Shown one piece after another: positions 10,477-19,605 of a stretch of DNA of 32,390 bases. Source of the stretch: Deltaproteobacteria bacterium (lineage in GTDB: Bacteria > Desulfobacterota > Syntrophobacteria > Syntrophobacterales > Syntrophobacteraceae); NCBI GenBank assembly GCA_012517775.1, contig JAAYUJ010000563.1:1-32390 (forward strand), written 5' to 3'. The position numbers and the translations under genes are program-made. Below the pieces are notes generated by a model. That model made no database searches. It saw only the letters and a program-made list of their open reading frames with translations, and was not told the origin of the DNA. How positions within the stretch are numbered: the first letter of the stretch is position 1; every line of letters begins with the position of its first letter.

Positions 10477-11547
10477 ATGAAAATAATCCCAAGGTACGTG
10501 CTGCAACATTTCTTTCCGGTGTTCGGGCTCTGTATTCTTGCTTTCACCGGCCTCTATCTTATTATCGATTTCTTCGAAAAGATAGAGGACATTGTGAAGA
10601 GCTCCCTTCCTGCTTCCGACACCATTCGGTACTTCCTGTACAAGACTCCTTTGATCATTACCCAGGGATTCCCCATGAGCACTCTGCTGGCAGCCCTGAT
10701 GACACTGGGCATTCTCAAGAGAAACCGTGAGCTCGTTGCTTTGAGAGCCGCCGGAATCGGATCGATGCTTTACGTGGGGCCAATCGTGGCAGCTTCCCTC
10801 GCTCTTTGTATCGCCCATTTCGCCTTTGATGAGACGATTGCCCGTTCTCTCAACAAAGAGGCACAGGAGCTCTGGCAACAATCCAGAAAAAAGGGCTCCC
10901 CCGCCTGGAGGCATGAGAACGTCTGGTTCAAGGGGCAGGAGGCCATATATCAAATCCGGGTTTACGACCAGAACAATCTTACCATGGAAAAAGTGTCCCT
11001 GTTCTTCATCGACCCTGAGTTCAGAATGACTCGAAGACTGGATGCAAAGTCTCTCTGGTGGAACGGCCGAAAATGGGTGGCCAGGGAGGGAATTCTCCTC
11101 ACATTCACCGAGGACACAACCAGGCAGGAATGGTTCGAAGAGAAAACACTGGACTTGACTGAGACTCCTCTCGACTTCTCCAGTATCGAACGCCTCCCCG
11201 AACAGCTCAACTGGGTGGATCTGTTCCGCTACACCAGGAAGATCCGCCAGGAAGGTTACAACTCCGCCCCATACGAGGTGGAGCTGCATTTGAGACTTGC
11301 ACTTCCTGTCACTTCGGTCATTCTTGCACTGCTGGGAATATCCATCGGCCTGCGGCAGGGTATTCACGGGGGAATTGCCGCAGGTCTGGTGATAGCGTTA
11401 ATTGTTGCTTTTCTTTACTTAAGCGTTTTACAAGTAGGATGCTCTCTTGGCACTGCGGCAGTTCTTCCTCCCATCGTGGGGGTGTGGGCATCCAGCGTCA
11501 TCTTTCTGGCTTTGGTGGGCTACCTCTCTCTTACGGATTCCCAGTAG
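10477..11547 (+). CDS. lptG: LPS export ABC transporter permease LptG
   Basis: RYVLQHFFPVFGLCILAFTGLYLIIDFFEKIEDIV..., FPMSTLLAALMTLGILKRNRELVALRAAGIG; YjgQ family, in tandem with lptF. Confidence 0.92.
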   Translation: MKIIPRYVLQHFFPVFGLCILAFTGLYLIIDFFEKIEDIVKSSLPASDTIRYFLYKTPLIITQGFPMSTLLAALMTLGILKRNRELVALRAAGIGSMLYVGPIVAASLALCIAHFAFDETIARSLNKEAQELWQQSRKKGSPAWRHENVWFKGQEAIYQIRVYDQNNLTMEKVSLFFIDPEFRMTRRLDAKSLWWNGRKWVAREGILLTFTEDTTRQEWFEEKTLDLTETPLDFSSIERLPEQLNWVDLFRYTRKIRQEGYNSAPYEVELHLRLALPVTSVILALLGISIGLRQGIHGGIAAGLVIALIVAFLYLSVLQVGCSLGTAAVLPPIVGVWASSVIFLALVGYLSLTDSQ

Positions 11548-11590
11548 GGTTCTCGCCACTTCCATAGCCAGTCTTGAATCGCACGATCCA

Positions 11591-12442
11591 ATGCCTCATA
11601 AAGATCGTGCCGAGTCAGAGGAGTCGTCCTGCCGGAACGGAATTTCGTGGAGAATTCATTCTTGCCGTCTCCACGGGCAGGATCCTCGATGCAGATTCCA
11701 ATGTGAAGGACTCACGGCCACGGAAACAGACATTTCGATCATTATCCCCCTCAAGGATGAAGCGGAAAACATTGAGCAGCTTGCAGAAGAGCTTTCGAAA
11801 GTAATGGGGAATACCCCCTGGCGTTGGGAATGCATATGGGTCAACGACGGCTCCAGTGATGGTTCGCAAGAGATTCTGGAGAATCTCGCCGGGAAAGACC
11901 GCCATCATCGTTACATTACCTTCGAGCGGAATGCGGGGCAGTCAGCTGCTTTCTGGGCCGGTTTCAAGGATGCGAAAGGAGCGATACTCGCAACCATCGA
12001 TGGAGACGGACAGAACGATCCGTCCGACATTCCCCGTCTTGCGAAGATGGTACTGAGCGGGCAGGTTGACATGGCAAACGGCTATCGGGCCAGCAGAAAG
12101 GATAGTGTTTTGAGGAAGCTCTCCTCCATTGTGGCCAATTCATTTCGCAACATCGTTACAGGGAAGACCGTTCGCGATGTGGGATGTTCCACTCGTGCCT
12201 TCAGGCGGGAATGTGTCGAGCACATTCCTCATTTCGCAGGGATGCATCGTTTTCTTCCAACACTTGTCGCGTTGCACGGATATCGACTTGGTGAGTTTCC
12301 CGTTCGCCACCGTCCTCGATTGAAGGGGAAGAGCAAGTACAGTATCAACAATCGCCTGTGGATAGGCCTTATCGATACGTTCGGCGTCTGCTGGCTCCGC
12401 AAAAGGGCGTTCCGGTATAGGATACTCAAGCGTTCAGAATGA
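11591..12442 (+). CDS. Family 2 glycosyltransferase, DPM1/ArnC-like polyprenyl-phosphate sugar transferase (soluble form)
   Basis: DISIIIPLKDEAENIEQLAEELSKV..., WVNDGSSDGSQEIL, ATIDGDGQNDPSDIPRL, GYRASRKDSVLRKLSSIVANSFRNIVTG. Start uncertain: no alternative in-frame start was found between 11591 and the conserved core. Confidence 0.87.
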   Translation: MPHKDRAESEESSCRNGISWRIHSCRLHGQDPRCRFQCEGLTATETDISIIIPLKDEAENIEQLAEELSKVMGNTPWRWECIWVNDGSSDGSQEILENLAGKDRHHRYITFERNAGQSAAFWAGFKDAKGAILATIDGDGQNDPSDIPRLAKMVLSGQVDMANGYRASRKDSVLRKLSSIVANSFRNIVTGKTVRDVGCSTRAFRRECVEHIPHFAGMHRFLPTLVALHGYRLGEFPVRHRPRLKGKSKYSINNRLWIGLIDTFGVCWLRKRAFRYRILKRSE

Positions 12443-12473
12443 AGAAGACTGTCTTGCTACCGGTGACTGGCAT

Positions 12474-14369
12474 GTGAATCCTTCTGCAACAGGGGTGAAA
12501 GGGGGTTGGCGCAGAACCGATTCCATGAGCTGGGGAAATATGACACGAGGTGTTTTCCCCGGTTCACTTCTCCCACAGACCATGGGCAAACCGCCGGGAT
12601 ACGTTGTGAAGCAATCCACCGCATCTGAGACTATAAAGCATTATGCCCCGTTGATCATCTTCGTCACGGGTATTGTCCTCCTTTTCCCCAGCATCTGGTC
12701 CGAAACCAGCATAACAGGTCGCGATGAGTACTGGCTTTCTCTGCGTACTCCCATGGAAACGCTTGCCCGGGGCGATTGGTTGACGCCATGGGTTAACGGA
12801 GAGCCGCGGCTCAGGAAACCACCTCTGTTGTACTGGGCGATTGCTCTGACCTACAAGCTGCTTGGTATCAACCTCATTGCGGCAAGGCTTTGGGGAGTCC
12901 TTTCCGGAGCCTCACTGGCGGTTTGCTCCTGCCTCATTTCCAAGGAACTCTTCGGCAAGAGTGGGCTCCTTGCGGGCCTGATGACTCTGGGGACTGTCGG
13001 TGTGGCCATCCAGGGTAGGTTGGCCATGATCGATCTACCCCTCGCTTTTTCAGTCTCCCTTGCTGTCTACCTATCCCTCAAGTGGTGGAAATCCGGATAC
13101 TGGCATCTCATTCTGGGAGCATCCCTTTGTCTTGGAGCCGCCTTTCTGCTCAAGGGACCTATTGGTTTTTACTTTTTTGCCATAGCAGCCATCACGGGGT
13201 TAATCGTTTTCAGAGGCTGGAACATTCTTTTCGTTCGTCTGCATCAAGTTGTGGCTTCCGGCATGCTGATTCTGGCCGTGTCCCTTCCATGGCCCCTTGC
13301 GATGGCTCGCATGTGGCCTGCCTACAGCAAGACCATCGGCGACGAACTCGGAGCCAGGCATTTTGGAGACTTCGATTTCATCTCACCCTTTTCGGCATTG
13401 GGCGGGGCATTGGGGCTCGTCTTCCCCTGGTCTCTCGTGCTGATCGCCGCAGCCCTGCAAACCCTGCTGCGCGCAAGACAATCCACGGATCGTCGTCGCC
13501 TGTGGCTGGTGCTCTGGTATCTTTGCAGCGCCATTCCTTTTTTCTTCATGCATGCTTTCGAACGATATATGCTCCCTTTGATTCCGCCCATCTGTGTTCT
13601 GTGCTGCGAGTGGTTGGAAGAGGTGACCGACTCCATCAAAATCCTACTGATACAGATCTCCATGTACATGACAGCAATACTGGCATTGCTCATCAGCCTC
13701 TTTTCACTCTGGTTCGGAATTGGAATCGTCCCTGCCGTCATCAATCTCAGCTTGATAGTGCTCATCCTATGGGGTGCGCATCAAGCTGGAAAATCAAGAC
13801 CTGCTCCCAGCCCTCAAGAAAAGGGAGGACCTGTCTGGAGGGAGAACCTCAGGCTCCGTCATGACCGATTCCCTCATCACCCATGGCATAGCATCCATGT
13901 CTCCGTCGCATCGATTGCTCTTCTTCTCGCTGTCATCATGGGCGGTCTCTATCCGTCCCTGGGGATCAACGCCATGCCGGAGAATCTGGACGAAATTGTG
14001 GGAGGCCTGCCTGCCGCGGTTTTCAAAAGCTCGCAGCCTTCAATGCTTTCCATTCGTTTGAAACGAAGTGTCATCCCTCTGACCCTCACAGAAATACCAG
14101 GTAAACCCTCACTTGCGAGATTCAATGGATTCGTGTTTCTGGAAGAGGCCGATGCGGATGCATTTGAAAAAGCAGCATCTTTATTTGGGCTTGAGCTGAC
14201 CAAAGTCGGTGGGTTCAGGACGTTTTTCTCGCGAAAAGCATGGCTCAGGTTCGTAAAACGAGACGCGACCATCCATGATTGGAAACGGGCCATAAAAGGC
14301 CGCAGTCTCGAAGAACTCAAGTCGGTCATTTGTTACTACCGAGTCCGTCCCAGGGATGCTTCCTCGTGA
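12474..14369 (+). CDS. ArnT-like family 39 glycosyltransferase (multi-pass membrane)
   Basis: TGRDEYWLSLRTPMETLARGDWLTPWVNGEPRLRKPPLLYWAIALTYKLLGINLIAARLWGVLSG is the characteristic ArnT/PMT-like N-terminal loop; many hydrophobic segments. Start could be internal (for example ATG at 12525). Confidence 0.9.
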   Translation: MNPSATGVKGGWRRTDSMSWGNMTRGVFPGSLLPQTMGKPPGYVVKQSTASETIKHYAPLIIFVTGIVLLFPSIWSETSITGRDEYWLSLRTPMETLARGDWLTPWVNGEPRLRKPPLLYWAIALTYKLLGINLIAARLWGVLSGASLAVCSCLISKELFGKSGLLAGLMTLGTVGVAIQGRLAMIDLPLAFSVSLAVYLSLKWWKSGYWHLILGASLCLGAAFLLKGPIGFYFFAIAAITGLIVFRGWNILFVRLHQVVASGMLILAVSLPWPLAMARMWPAYSKTIGDELGARHFGDFDFISPFSALGGALGLVFPWSLVLIAAALQTLLRARQSTDRRRLWLVLWYLCSAIPFFFMHAFERYMLPLIPPICVLCCEWLEEVTDSIKILLIQISMYMTAILALLISLFSLWFGIGIVPAVINLSLIVLILWGAHQAGKSRPAPSPQEKGGPVWRENLRLRHDRFPHHPWHSIHVSVASIALLLAVIMGGLYPSLGINAMPENLDEIVGGLPAAVFKSSQPSMLSIRLKRSVIPLTLTEIPGKPSLARFNGFVFLEEADADAFEKAASLFGLELTKVGGFRTFFSRKAWLRFVKRDATIHDWKRAIKGRSLEELKSVICYYRVRPRDASS

Positions 14370-15538
14370 AATCCAGGCATGCGGCAGGTCTCATGATCGT
14401 AGCGTGCCTGCTCTATTCATGGGCAATCCTTCAGACTGCCTCTTCTCCCTTCTCATCTTCTCCTGCCTTTGCCGTCACAAATTTTCCCCGTCCATCCGCC
14501 GAAGAACAACGTCCGTTTTTCTCGGAGGGGTTTATCACTCCTTCCGTTCACGGAATGACTGTTCACTCGGGCTCCATCTGTGAGCTTTCCGGTGGTATTC
14601 TGGCTTCTGTATGGTACGGTGGCAGCAGGGAGGGAGGACAGGACGTGTGCGTCTATTTCTCTTCGCGTTCCCCTGGAGAGGGTGGGGAGTGGAATAACCC
14701 CAAATCCATAGTCAGCAGAGATTCCGCCTCAGAGGAATTGAACCGTTATATCAAGAAAGTGGGCAACCCCGTCATTTTCAGCAATTCAGGGCAGAAGCTA
14801 TGGCTGCTCTATGTATCCGTTTCCCTGGGAGGCTGGTCGGGAAGCTCGCTAAATCTGAAGACGTCGGAGGACTGCGGAATAACCTGGTCCAGGAGTGTGA
14901 GACTGATCCTGAATCCTTTCTTCAATGTGAGCGAACTGGTTCGAAACAGGCCTCTTCCTCTTGCAGGCGGCGGTTTTGCCATACCAATCTACCATGAATT
15001 CCTCGGGAGATTTCCTGAAGTCCTCTGGCTCTCCCAAGGCTCACCCGGTTCCCCTGCGGCCTATCGCAAATCGAGGATGGCAGGTGGAAGGAGTTACATC
15101 CAACCATCTCTTGTACCCCTGGACGCTCACAACGCTGCGGCATTCTACCGGAACATGACCCCGGAGCGGTCGGTGGCCATGGCGACCACCTGCAATGCAG
15201 GCCTCTCCTGGTCTCAGCCTCGGTCCGTGGACCTTCCCAATCCCAATTCCGCACTCCACGCCATCTTGATGCCTGGAGGGCAGATTCTCATGGCATTCAA
15301 CGACAGCAGGAAGGAAAGGGACAACCTGCGGCTGGCGATATCCGATGACAAAGGAGAAGATTGGAAGCGTATCGCAACCCTGGAAAACAGCGAGGGAGCG
15401 GAGTTTTCGTATCCTTACCTGGTTCGCGACCATGGAGGGTTGACCCATCTGGTTTACACATGGCGGAGAAAGCGCATAAAGCATATCGTGTTCAACGATG
15501 CATGGGTTCAAAGGCAGATGAAAAGCGCAACTCCCTGA
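14366..15538 (+). CDS. Predicted sialidase (COG4692-like, BNR/Asp-box beta-propeller)
   Basis: GTG start in a GTGA overlap with the upstream stop. N-terminal hydrophobic segment; ITPSVHGMTVHSGSICELSGGILASVWYGGSREGGQDVCVYFSSR; Asp-box-like SEDCGITW, TCNAGLSW, SDDKGEDW. Confidence 0.8.
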   Translation: MKSRHAAGLMIVACLLYSWAILQTASSPFSSSPAFAVTNFPRPSAEEQRPFFSEGFITPSVHGMTVHSGSICELSGGILASVWYGGSREGGQDVCVYFSSRSPGEGGEWNNPKSIVSRDSASEELNRYIKKVGNPVIFSNSGQKLWLLYVSVSLGGWSGSSLNLKTSEDCGITWSRSVRLILNPFFNVSELVRNRPLPLAGGGFAIPIYHEFLGRFPEVLWLSQGSPGSPAAYRKSRMAGGRSYIQPSLVPLDAHNAAAFYRNMTPERSVAMATTCNAGLSWSQPRSVDLPNPNSALHAILMPGGQILMAFNDSRKERDNLRLAISDDKGEDWKRIATLENSEGAEFSYPYLVRDHGGLTHLVYTWRRKRIKHIVFNDAWVQRQMKSATP

Positions 15539-15584
15539 TTATCGGATCTGCGGGCTCTCACATTCACAGGAGGCATCCATCCCG

Positions 15585-16304
15585 ATGCGTGCCGATGTTA
15601 TTTCGTTCCTTTTCACTTTGCTGGCACTGACTCTTGGATTACAGGGGCTGTTAGAGCATATCGCGGGCAACATGAGCAGAGTGAACAGGACTTACTGGGC
15701 CTTCGTCACCGCACTCAGTATCGTCTTGATTCCGGTCCAGGGCATTCCGGTTGCCAGATGGCTCGCATCAATAAATGCGAGCGTCAGCATCCCTTTATTG
15801 ACAATGCTTCTCAACGGAATCTGGGCCAGGTCTTCCGGTGCCCCACTGATGGATGGGAAGTCCCGCAGGACTGCGTGGATTTTCGGGTTGACAGGAGGAC
15901 TGTTCCTTTACCCGATGGCTCTGGGTTGGGGCTCATTCGATCCCTACGAGCCAGGTTACGGTTCCGTATGGCTTCTCCTCTCTTTCATGGGGCTGACTCT
16001 TCTGCTCCTCCAAAGGAAGAATCTCTTCGGTGCGGTCCTCGTTGTGGCAATCCTTGCTTACGATTTGCACCTACTGGAATCACGGAACGTCTGGGACTAT
16101 TTCGTTGACCCCCTGTATGCCCTTTCATCTTTCGTTGCACTCATCGTCCCATTCTCAAAAAAAGCCTCCCATCACACGACTCATCAGAAAGAGCTTCCCA
16201 GGCAGAATCCCTTGAACAGTGAAAGTGGGAAGACCATAACACCCAACCGGGACTTCCAGTGTCTTCCCTTTGTGGAGGAGAAGGCTATCGGCTGGAGGGA
16301 ATGA
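15585..16304 (+). CDS. Multi-pass membrane protein of unknown function
   Basis: 239 aa with about six hydrophobic segments; follows the sialidase gene in the same orientation. Confidence 0.7.
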   Translation: MRADVISFLFTLLALTLGLQGLLEHIAGNMSRVNRTYWAFVTALSIVLIPVQGIPVARWLASINASVSIPLLTMLLNGIWARSSGAPLMDGKSRRTAWIFGLTGGLFLYPMALGWGSFDPYEPGYGSVWLLLSFMGLTLLLLQRKNLFGAVLVVAILAYDLHLLESRNVWDYFVDPLYALSSFVALIVPFSKKASHHTTHQKELPRQNPLNSESGKTITPNRDFQCLPFVEEKAIGWRE

Positions 16305-16316
16305 AGGCTTCACCGT

Positions 16317-16682
16317 TCAGGAGGGCAGTCGGGTCTCCAGCGCCATCCCTATCTTTTTCTTGAGCTCTGTTAGATCAAAGCTCTTGACCACGTAGAAATC
16401 CGCTGCGATGGATTTCGTATCTTCTTTAAAGGTGTCATATGCTGTCGATAGAATCACCGGCAGGTCATAGAATCGATTGCGGATGTCCTGGAGAAGATCC
16501 AAGCCATTGTAATCCACCATCTTGATGTCGAGCACGACAAGATCGGGCTTTTCTTCCTCGATACGTTCCAGCAGCTTGTAACCGCTGTCCGCTGTAGTGA
16601 CTTCATACCCTGCCTCTTTGAGCTCTTCGGAATATAGTAAGCGGATATGCTCTTCATCATCAACGACTAGAATCTTCGACAT
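16317..16682 (-). CDS. Single-domain CheY-like response regulator
   Basis: MSKILVVDDEEHIRLLYSEELKEAGYEVTTADSG...PDLVVLDIKMVDYNGLDLLQDIR...PVILSTAY...FYVVKSFDL; acidic pocket, phospho-Asp and conserved Lys present. Confidence 0.92.
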   Translation of the reverse strand: MSKILVVDDEEHIRLLYSEELKEAGYEVTTADSGYKLLERIEEEKPDLVVLDIKMVDYNGLDLLQDIRNRFYDLPVILSTAYDTFKEDTKSIAADFYVVKSFDLTELKKKIGMALETRLPS

Positions 16683-16707
16683 TTCCTGACCTCCTGATAT
16701 CTTCGAA

Positions 16708-17922
16708 TTATTCCCATATCTTCGCAAGGTAAGGCTTGTTCTCTTCAAAGACCGTGCACTCATTTTCAATGTACTCTTCTGCCTGTTGCAAGGACATGCG
16801 CTCTGTCTTTTTTACGAAAGAAAGAACCTTTCCGAGGTACAAAGGCAGGAGAGAATCCAGAAGTGTCGCGCGCTCAGGTTCGCCCATCCGGTGATAAGCG
16901 TTGGCAGCATCAAATATGATCCTCGCCCATGTCTGGGTGGGAAATGAGAAGTGCTGCAAACCAAGACTTCGGATCTCCTGGATCTTTGGACAGATCGTTT
17001 GATCGTACATGCGCTCCCACATCCCCTGATACTTGTCAAACCCTTGGAGAAAGCGTTCGTACAACTGGTTTACGTTGACCTCAACAGGAAGAGGGGTCTC
17101 CACCTCGTGGGAGTCGGTCCCGAAAAGGGAAGTAGGCTTGCTCCATCTGACCTGAAGCCAGAAGTTCGAATAGATGGCCATTTGATCGAAGATTGTCCGC
17201 ACCACCTGCTGAAATAGCACCGAAAGATGTGCGTAGGGGTCTTTGACCCTGTGGATCTTCGGAACTCCCATCACAGCCTGGCATATTGGTAATCGCGAAT
17301 TGAGGGCAATAGTCGTCATCCAGATGTCCACCCCATACAACTGGACGGATTCCGTCCACAAAGGCGAATTCAGAAAGGAATCCAGAAGCTTTCCCGTGAA
17401 CCCGAAATCACCTACGTTGGGTTGCCGGACCCTTCTTCCATAAAGGCATCGCATGAGGGGGTAAACCACTGAGCTTGTGAGTGTGGCTTCATATTTGTGT
17501 CTGAGGTAAAGGGGGCACACGTAACCCGCGCCTTTGAGGACTGGTTCTGCAAGGTTCCGGATCCAGTGGGGCGAGATGTTCTTGATGTCGGCCTCTACAA
17601 CGACAACAACTTTTGCTTGCAGGTCACGTGCTTTTTCATAAAGATTTCTCAGATTACTCCCTTTTCCACTCGTTCCTGGCGGGGTTGACAGGTAAATCCT
17701 GGGGACATCGCCTGGTGCGGAGAAGAACACATCCTTTGTTCCATCGGTCGAGTTATTGTCGCAGTTGACCAGGACACTGTCCAGAGAGGAGAAATATTGC
17801 CTGATCCCTTTACTGGCTTGTTCCACAGTGTATCCAATGCTTTCAGCTTCATTGCATGATGGGATCCCCACCACCAGATCCGCTTTCTTGATTTCTTTTG
17901 GATTTTCCTCATAAAACGGCAT
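16708..17922 (-). CDS. GT-A glycosyltransferase resembling glucosyl/mannosylglycerate-type synthases
   Basis: MPFYEENPKEIKKADLVVGIPSCNEAESIGYTVEQAS..., VLVNCDNNSTDGT, VVVVEADIKNISPHWIRNLAEPVL (DXD-like), GVDIWMTT, long C-terminal helical extension. Confidence 0.8.
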   Translation of the reverse strand: MPFYEENPKEIKKADLVVGIPSCNEAESIGYTVEQASKGIRQYFSSLDSVLVNCDNNSTDGTKDVFFSAPGDVPRIYLSTPPGTSGKGSNLRNLYEKARDLQAKVVVVVEADIKNISPHWIRNLAEPVLKGAGYVCPLYLRHKYEATLTSSVVYPLMRCLYGRRVRQPNVGDFGFTGKLLDSFLNSPLWTESVQLYGVDIWMTTIALNSRLPICQAVMGVPKIHRVKDPYAHLSVLFQQVVRTIFDQMAIYSNFWLQVRWSKPTSLFGTDSHEVETPLPVEVNVNQLYERFLQGFDKYQGMWERMYDQTICPKIQEIRSLGLQHFSFPTQTWARIIFDAANAYHRMGEPERATLLDSLLPLYLGKVLSFVKKTERMSLQQAEEYIENECTVFEENKPYLAKIWE

Positions 17923-18251
17923 CTTTTTCTCTCCTGCGCTACTTCCGCGCCACTGCTCCGGCCCCTTCCGGCCGTCCCAACACATCCACTCCTGTGGACA
18001 GAATAAACCACCCTGGGAATTCTTGAGTGTGCAATGGAAACCCCGGTGTCTTGGATGACCCGCGGTAAATCAATATCTTCCTGTCGTGAATGAGCATTTG
18101 CCCAGAGGTATCAGAGCCCGCCACGAGCTCGTCCAAGGAGACAAACGCAGACCTCTCAAGACGGCTCGACCCGAAAGAACGGCATTCAATGCCACGAGCC
18201 ACGCCCCACATTGACCATCGCTGACATGAATCTGCGCCGGATGCGCGAGGA

Positions 18252-18431
18252 TTAATGCGAACCGTCATTTCCTTTGCGAATGTATTCAAACATATACGCG
18301 AAAAAAACAAGAAGCAGCGCTGTGAATATGTATACACCGAACCCCGCAGCTGGATAAAAAAACCTGAGCAGGAAGAAAGCGAACAAAAGTCCAAGAGCGA
18401 TTCGAATAAAAAAAACTCGTTTACGAATCAT
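18252..18431 (-). CDS. 59-aa putative small membrane protein
   Basis: Read directly from the sequence; shorter than the ORF-track cutoff. MIRKRVFFIRIALGLLFAFFLLRFFYPAAGFGVYIFTALLLVFFAYMFEYIRKGNDGSH*: two hydrophobic helices, a basic N-terminus and a plausible start context. Confidence 0.5.
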   Translation of the reverse strand: MIRKRVFFIRIALGLLFAFFLLRFFYPAAGFGVYIFTALLLVFFAYMFEYIRKGNDGSH

Positions 18432-19086
18432 TGCCTGACCTATTCAAAGAAATGGCGCTCCCGCATCAGATAGTATGCCGCTCTCTGCCCCAACCTGGAG
18501 CATTCGGCCTGTTATCGAAGAGCATCCTAATGAGGGCGCCCACCATTGTCAAGCTTGCTCAGAGGAGAGTATCCCCCCTTTCTCGTCGACCGGACCCGTG
18601 GAATCGCTGTCCTGATCCAGGAAAACAAGATTTAGACTCACTTCAGCCAGGACGAAGTGGAGAAGAAAATGCTGTCCGCCAAAAGACCCATCATTGCTCT
18701 CATGGAAAACGCCCCCAAGCCTGCGTTCCCATAACAGGCTATGACGGAAGTTTGTGGTCTGGATCTCGCGTGCCCCACTCACGATGCATTAGCTGTTGCG
18801 TTCCCCTTCAGGGTCGCTGTATAAGATGAGAACTCTTTTCCAGGGAAGTGGATGACTTCCGCAGATGGATTCTATTCAATTAAACTGCTAATGTTTTGTG
18901 CTCCTGAGTCTTGGTTCAAACCTTTCCAGAGTGTGTTGTCGGAAGCCGGGGAGTTGCCTGAAGAGCATACCGTTTCGGATGCCGCTGTCATCTTCTTTCA
19001 CGCCGGGGCAGGCGATGCTGGCCAAGAACTTGGTATGATTATAGTATGGATCAAGAATGTGAAATCCAATCTGATTGGAGAATCCG

Positions 19087-19575
19087 ATGGAACATCTGCT
19101 CATTGCCCTCGACAAGTCACCCGCCTCCATGAAGACCATCCATTACATCAACAGGTTGCTTGTGCCATCCCAACAAATCCAGTTCATCCTTTTTCATGTC
19201 ATCCCGACTGCATCGCCTGATCTGCTCAAGAAGGATGAGATGCAGCGCATTGAGGCACTCCATATGGATCATCCGCATTTGAGCGGGTATTTCTGGAGAG
19301 AAGAAGACCAGGAAAGAATGGGAAAGACCTTTCATGAGGCGACACAACTCCTCCTTGAAGCCGGATTCGACAGGCTCCGGATCAAGACTCACTTCTCTGT
19401 CCAGTATGACGATATTGCCCAGGTTATCGTGAAGGAGGCCCGGAAACTCGGCTGCGCCACCATCGTTCTGGGAAGACGAGGACTGGGCAGAGTCAAGGAA
19501 TTCCTTTTGGGAAGCGTTTCAAGCAGTACAACCAGGCTTGCAAGGGGAATGACCGTCTGGGTTGTTGATTATTGA
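19087..19575 (+). CDS. Universal stress protein (UspA family)
   Basis: MEHLLIALDKSPASMKTIHYINRLL...IVLGRRGLGRVKEFLLGSVSSSTTRLARGMTVWVV; G2xG9xGS ATP-binding motif. Confidence 0.9.
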   Translation: MEHLLIALDKSPASMKTIHYINRLLVPSQQIQFILFHVIPTASPDLLKKDEMQRIEALHMDHPHLSGYFWREEDQERMGKTFHEATQLLLEAGFDRLRIKTHFSVQYDDIAQVIVKEARKLGCATIVLGRRGLGRVKEFLLGSVSSSTTRLARGMTVWVVDY

Positions 19576-19605
19576 TATGCACACCAGGTTTGAGGAGACA
19601 AGATC

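Noticed and set aside
10300-11367. 355-aa minus-strand ORF antisense to lptF/lptG
   Set aside because: Shadow ORF of a confident LptG gene; no recognisable domain.
17939-18394. 151-aa minus-strand ORF overlapping the 59-aa membrane ORF
   Set aside because: Mixed, domain-free composition, and it overlaps the better 59-aa candidate in another frame; a shorter real gene here cannot be excluded.
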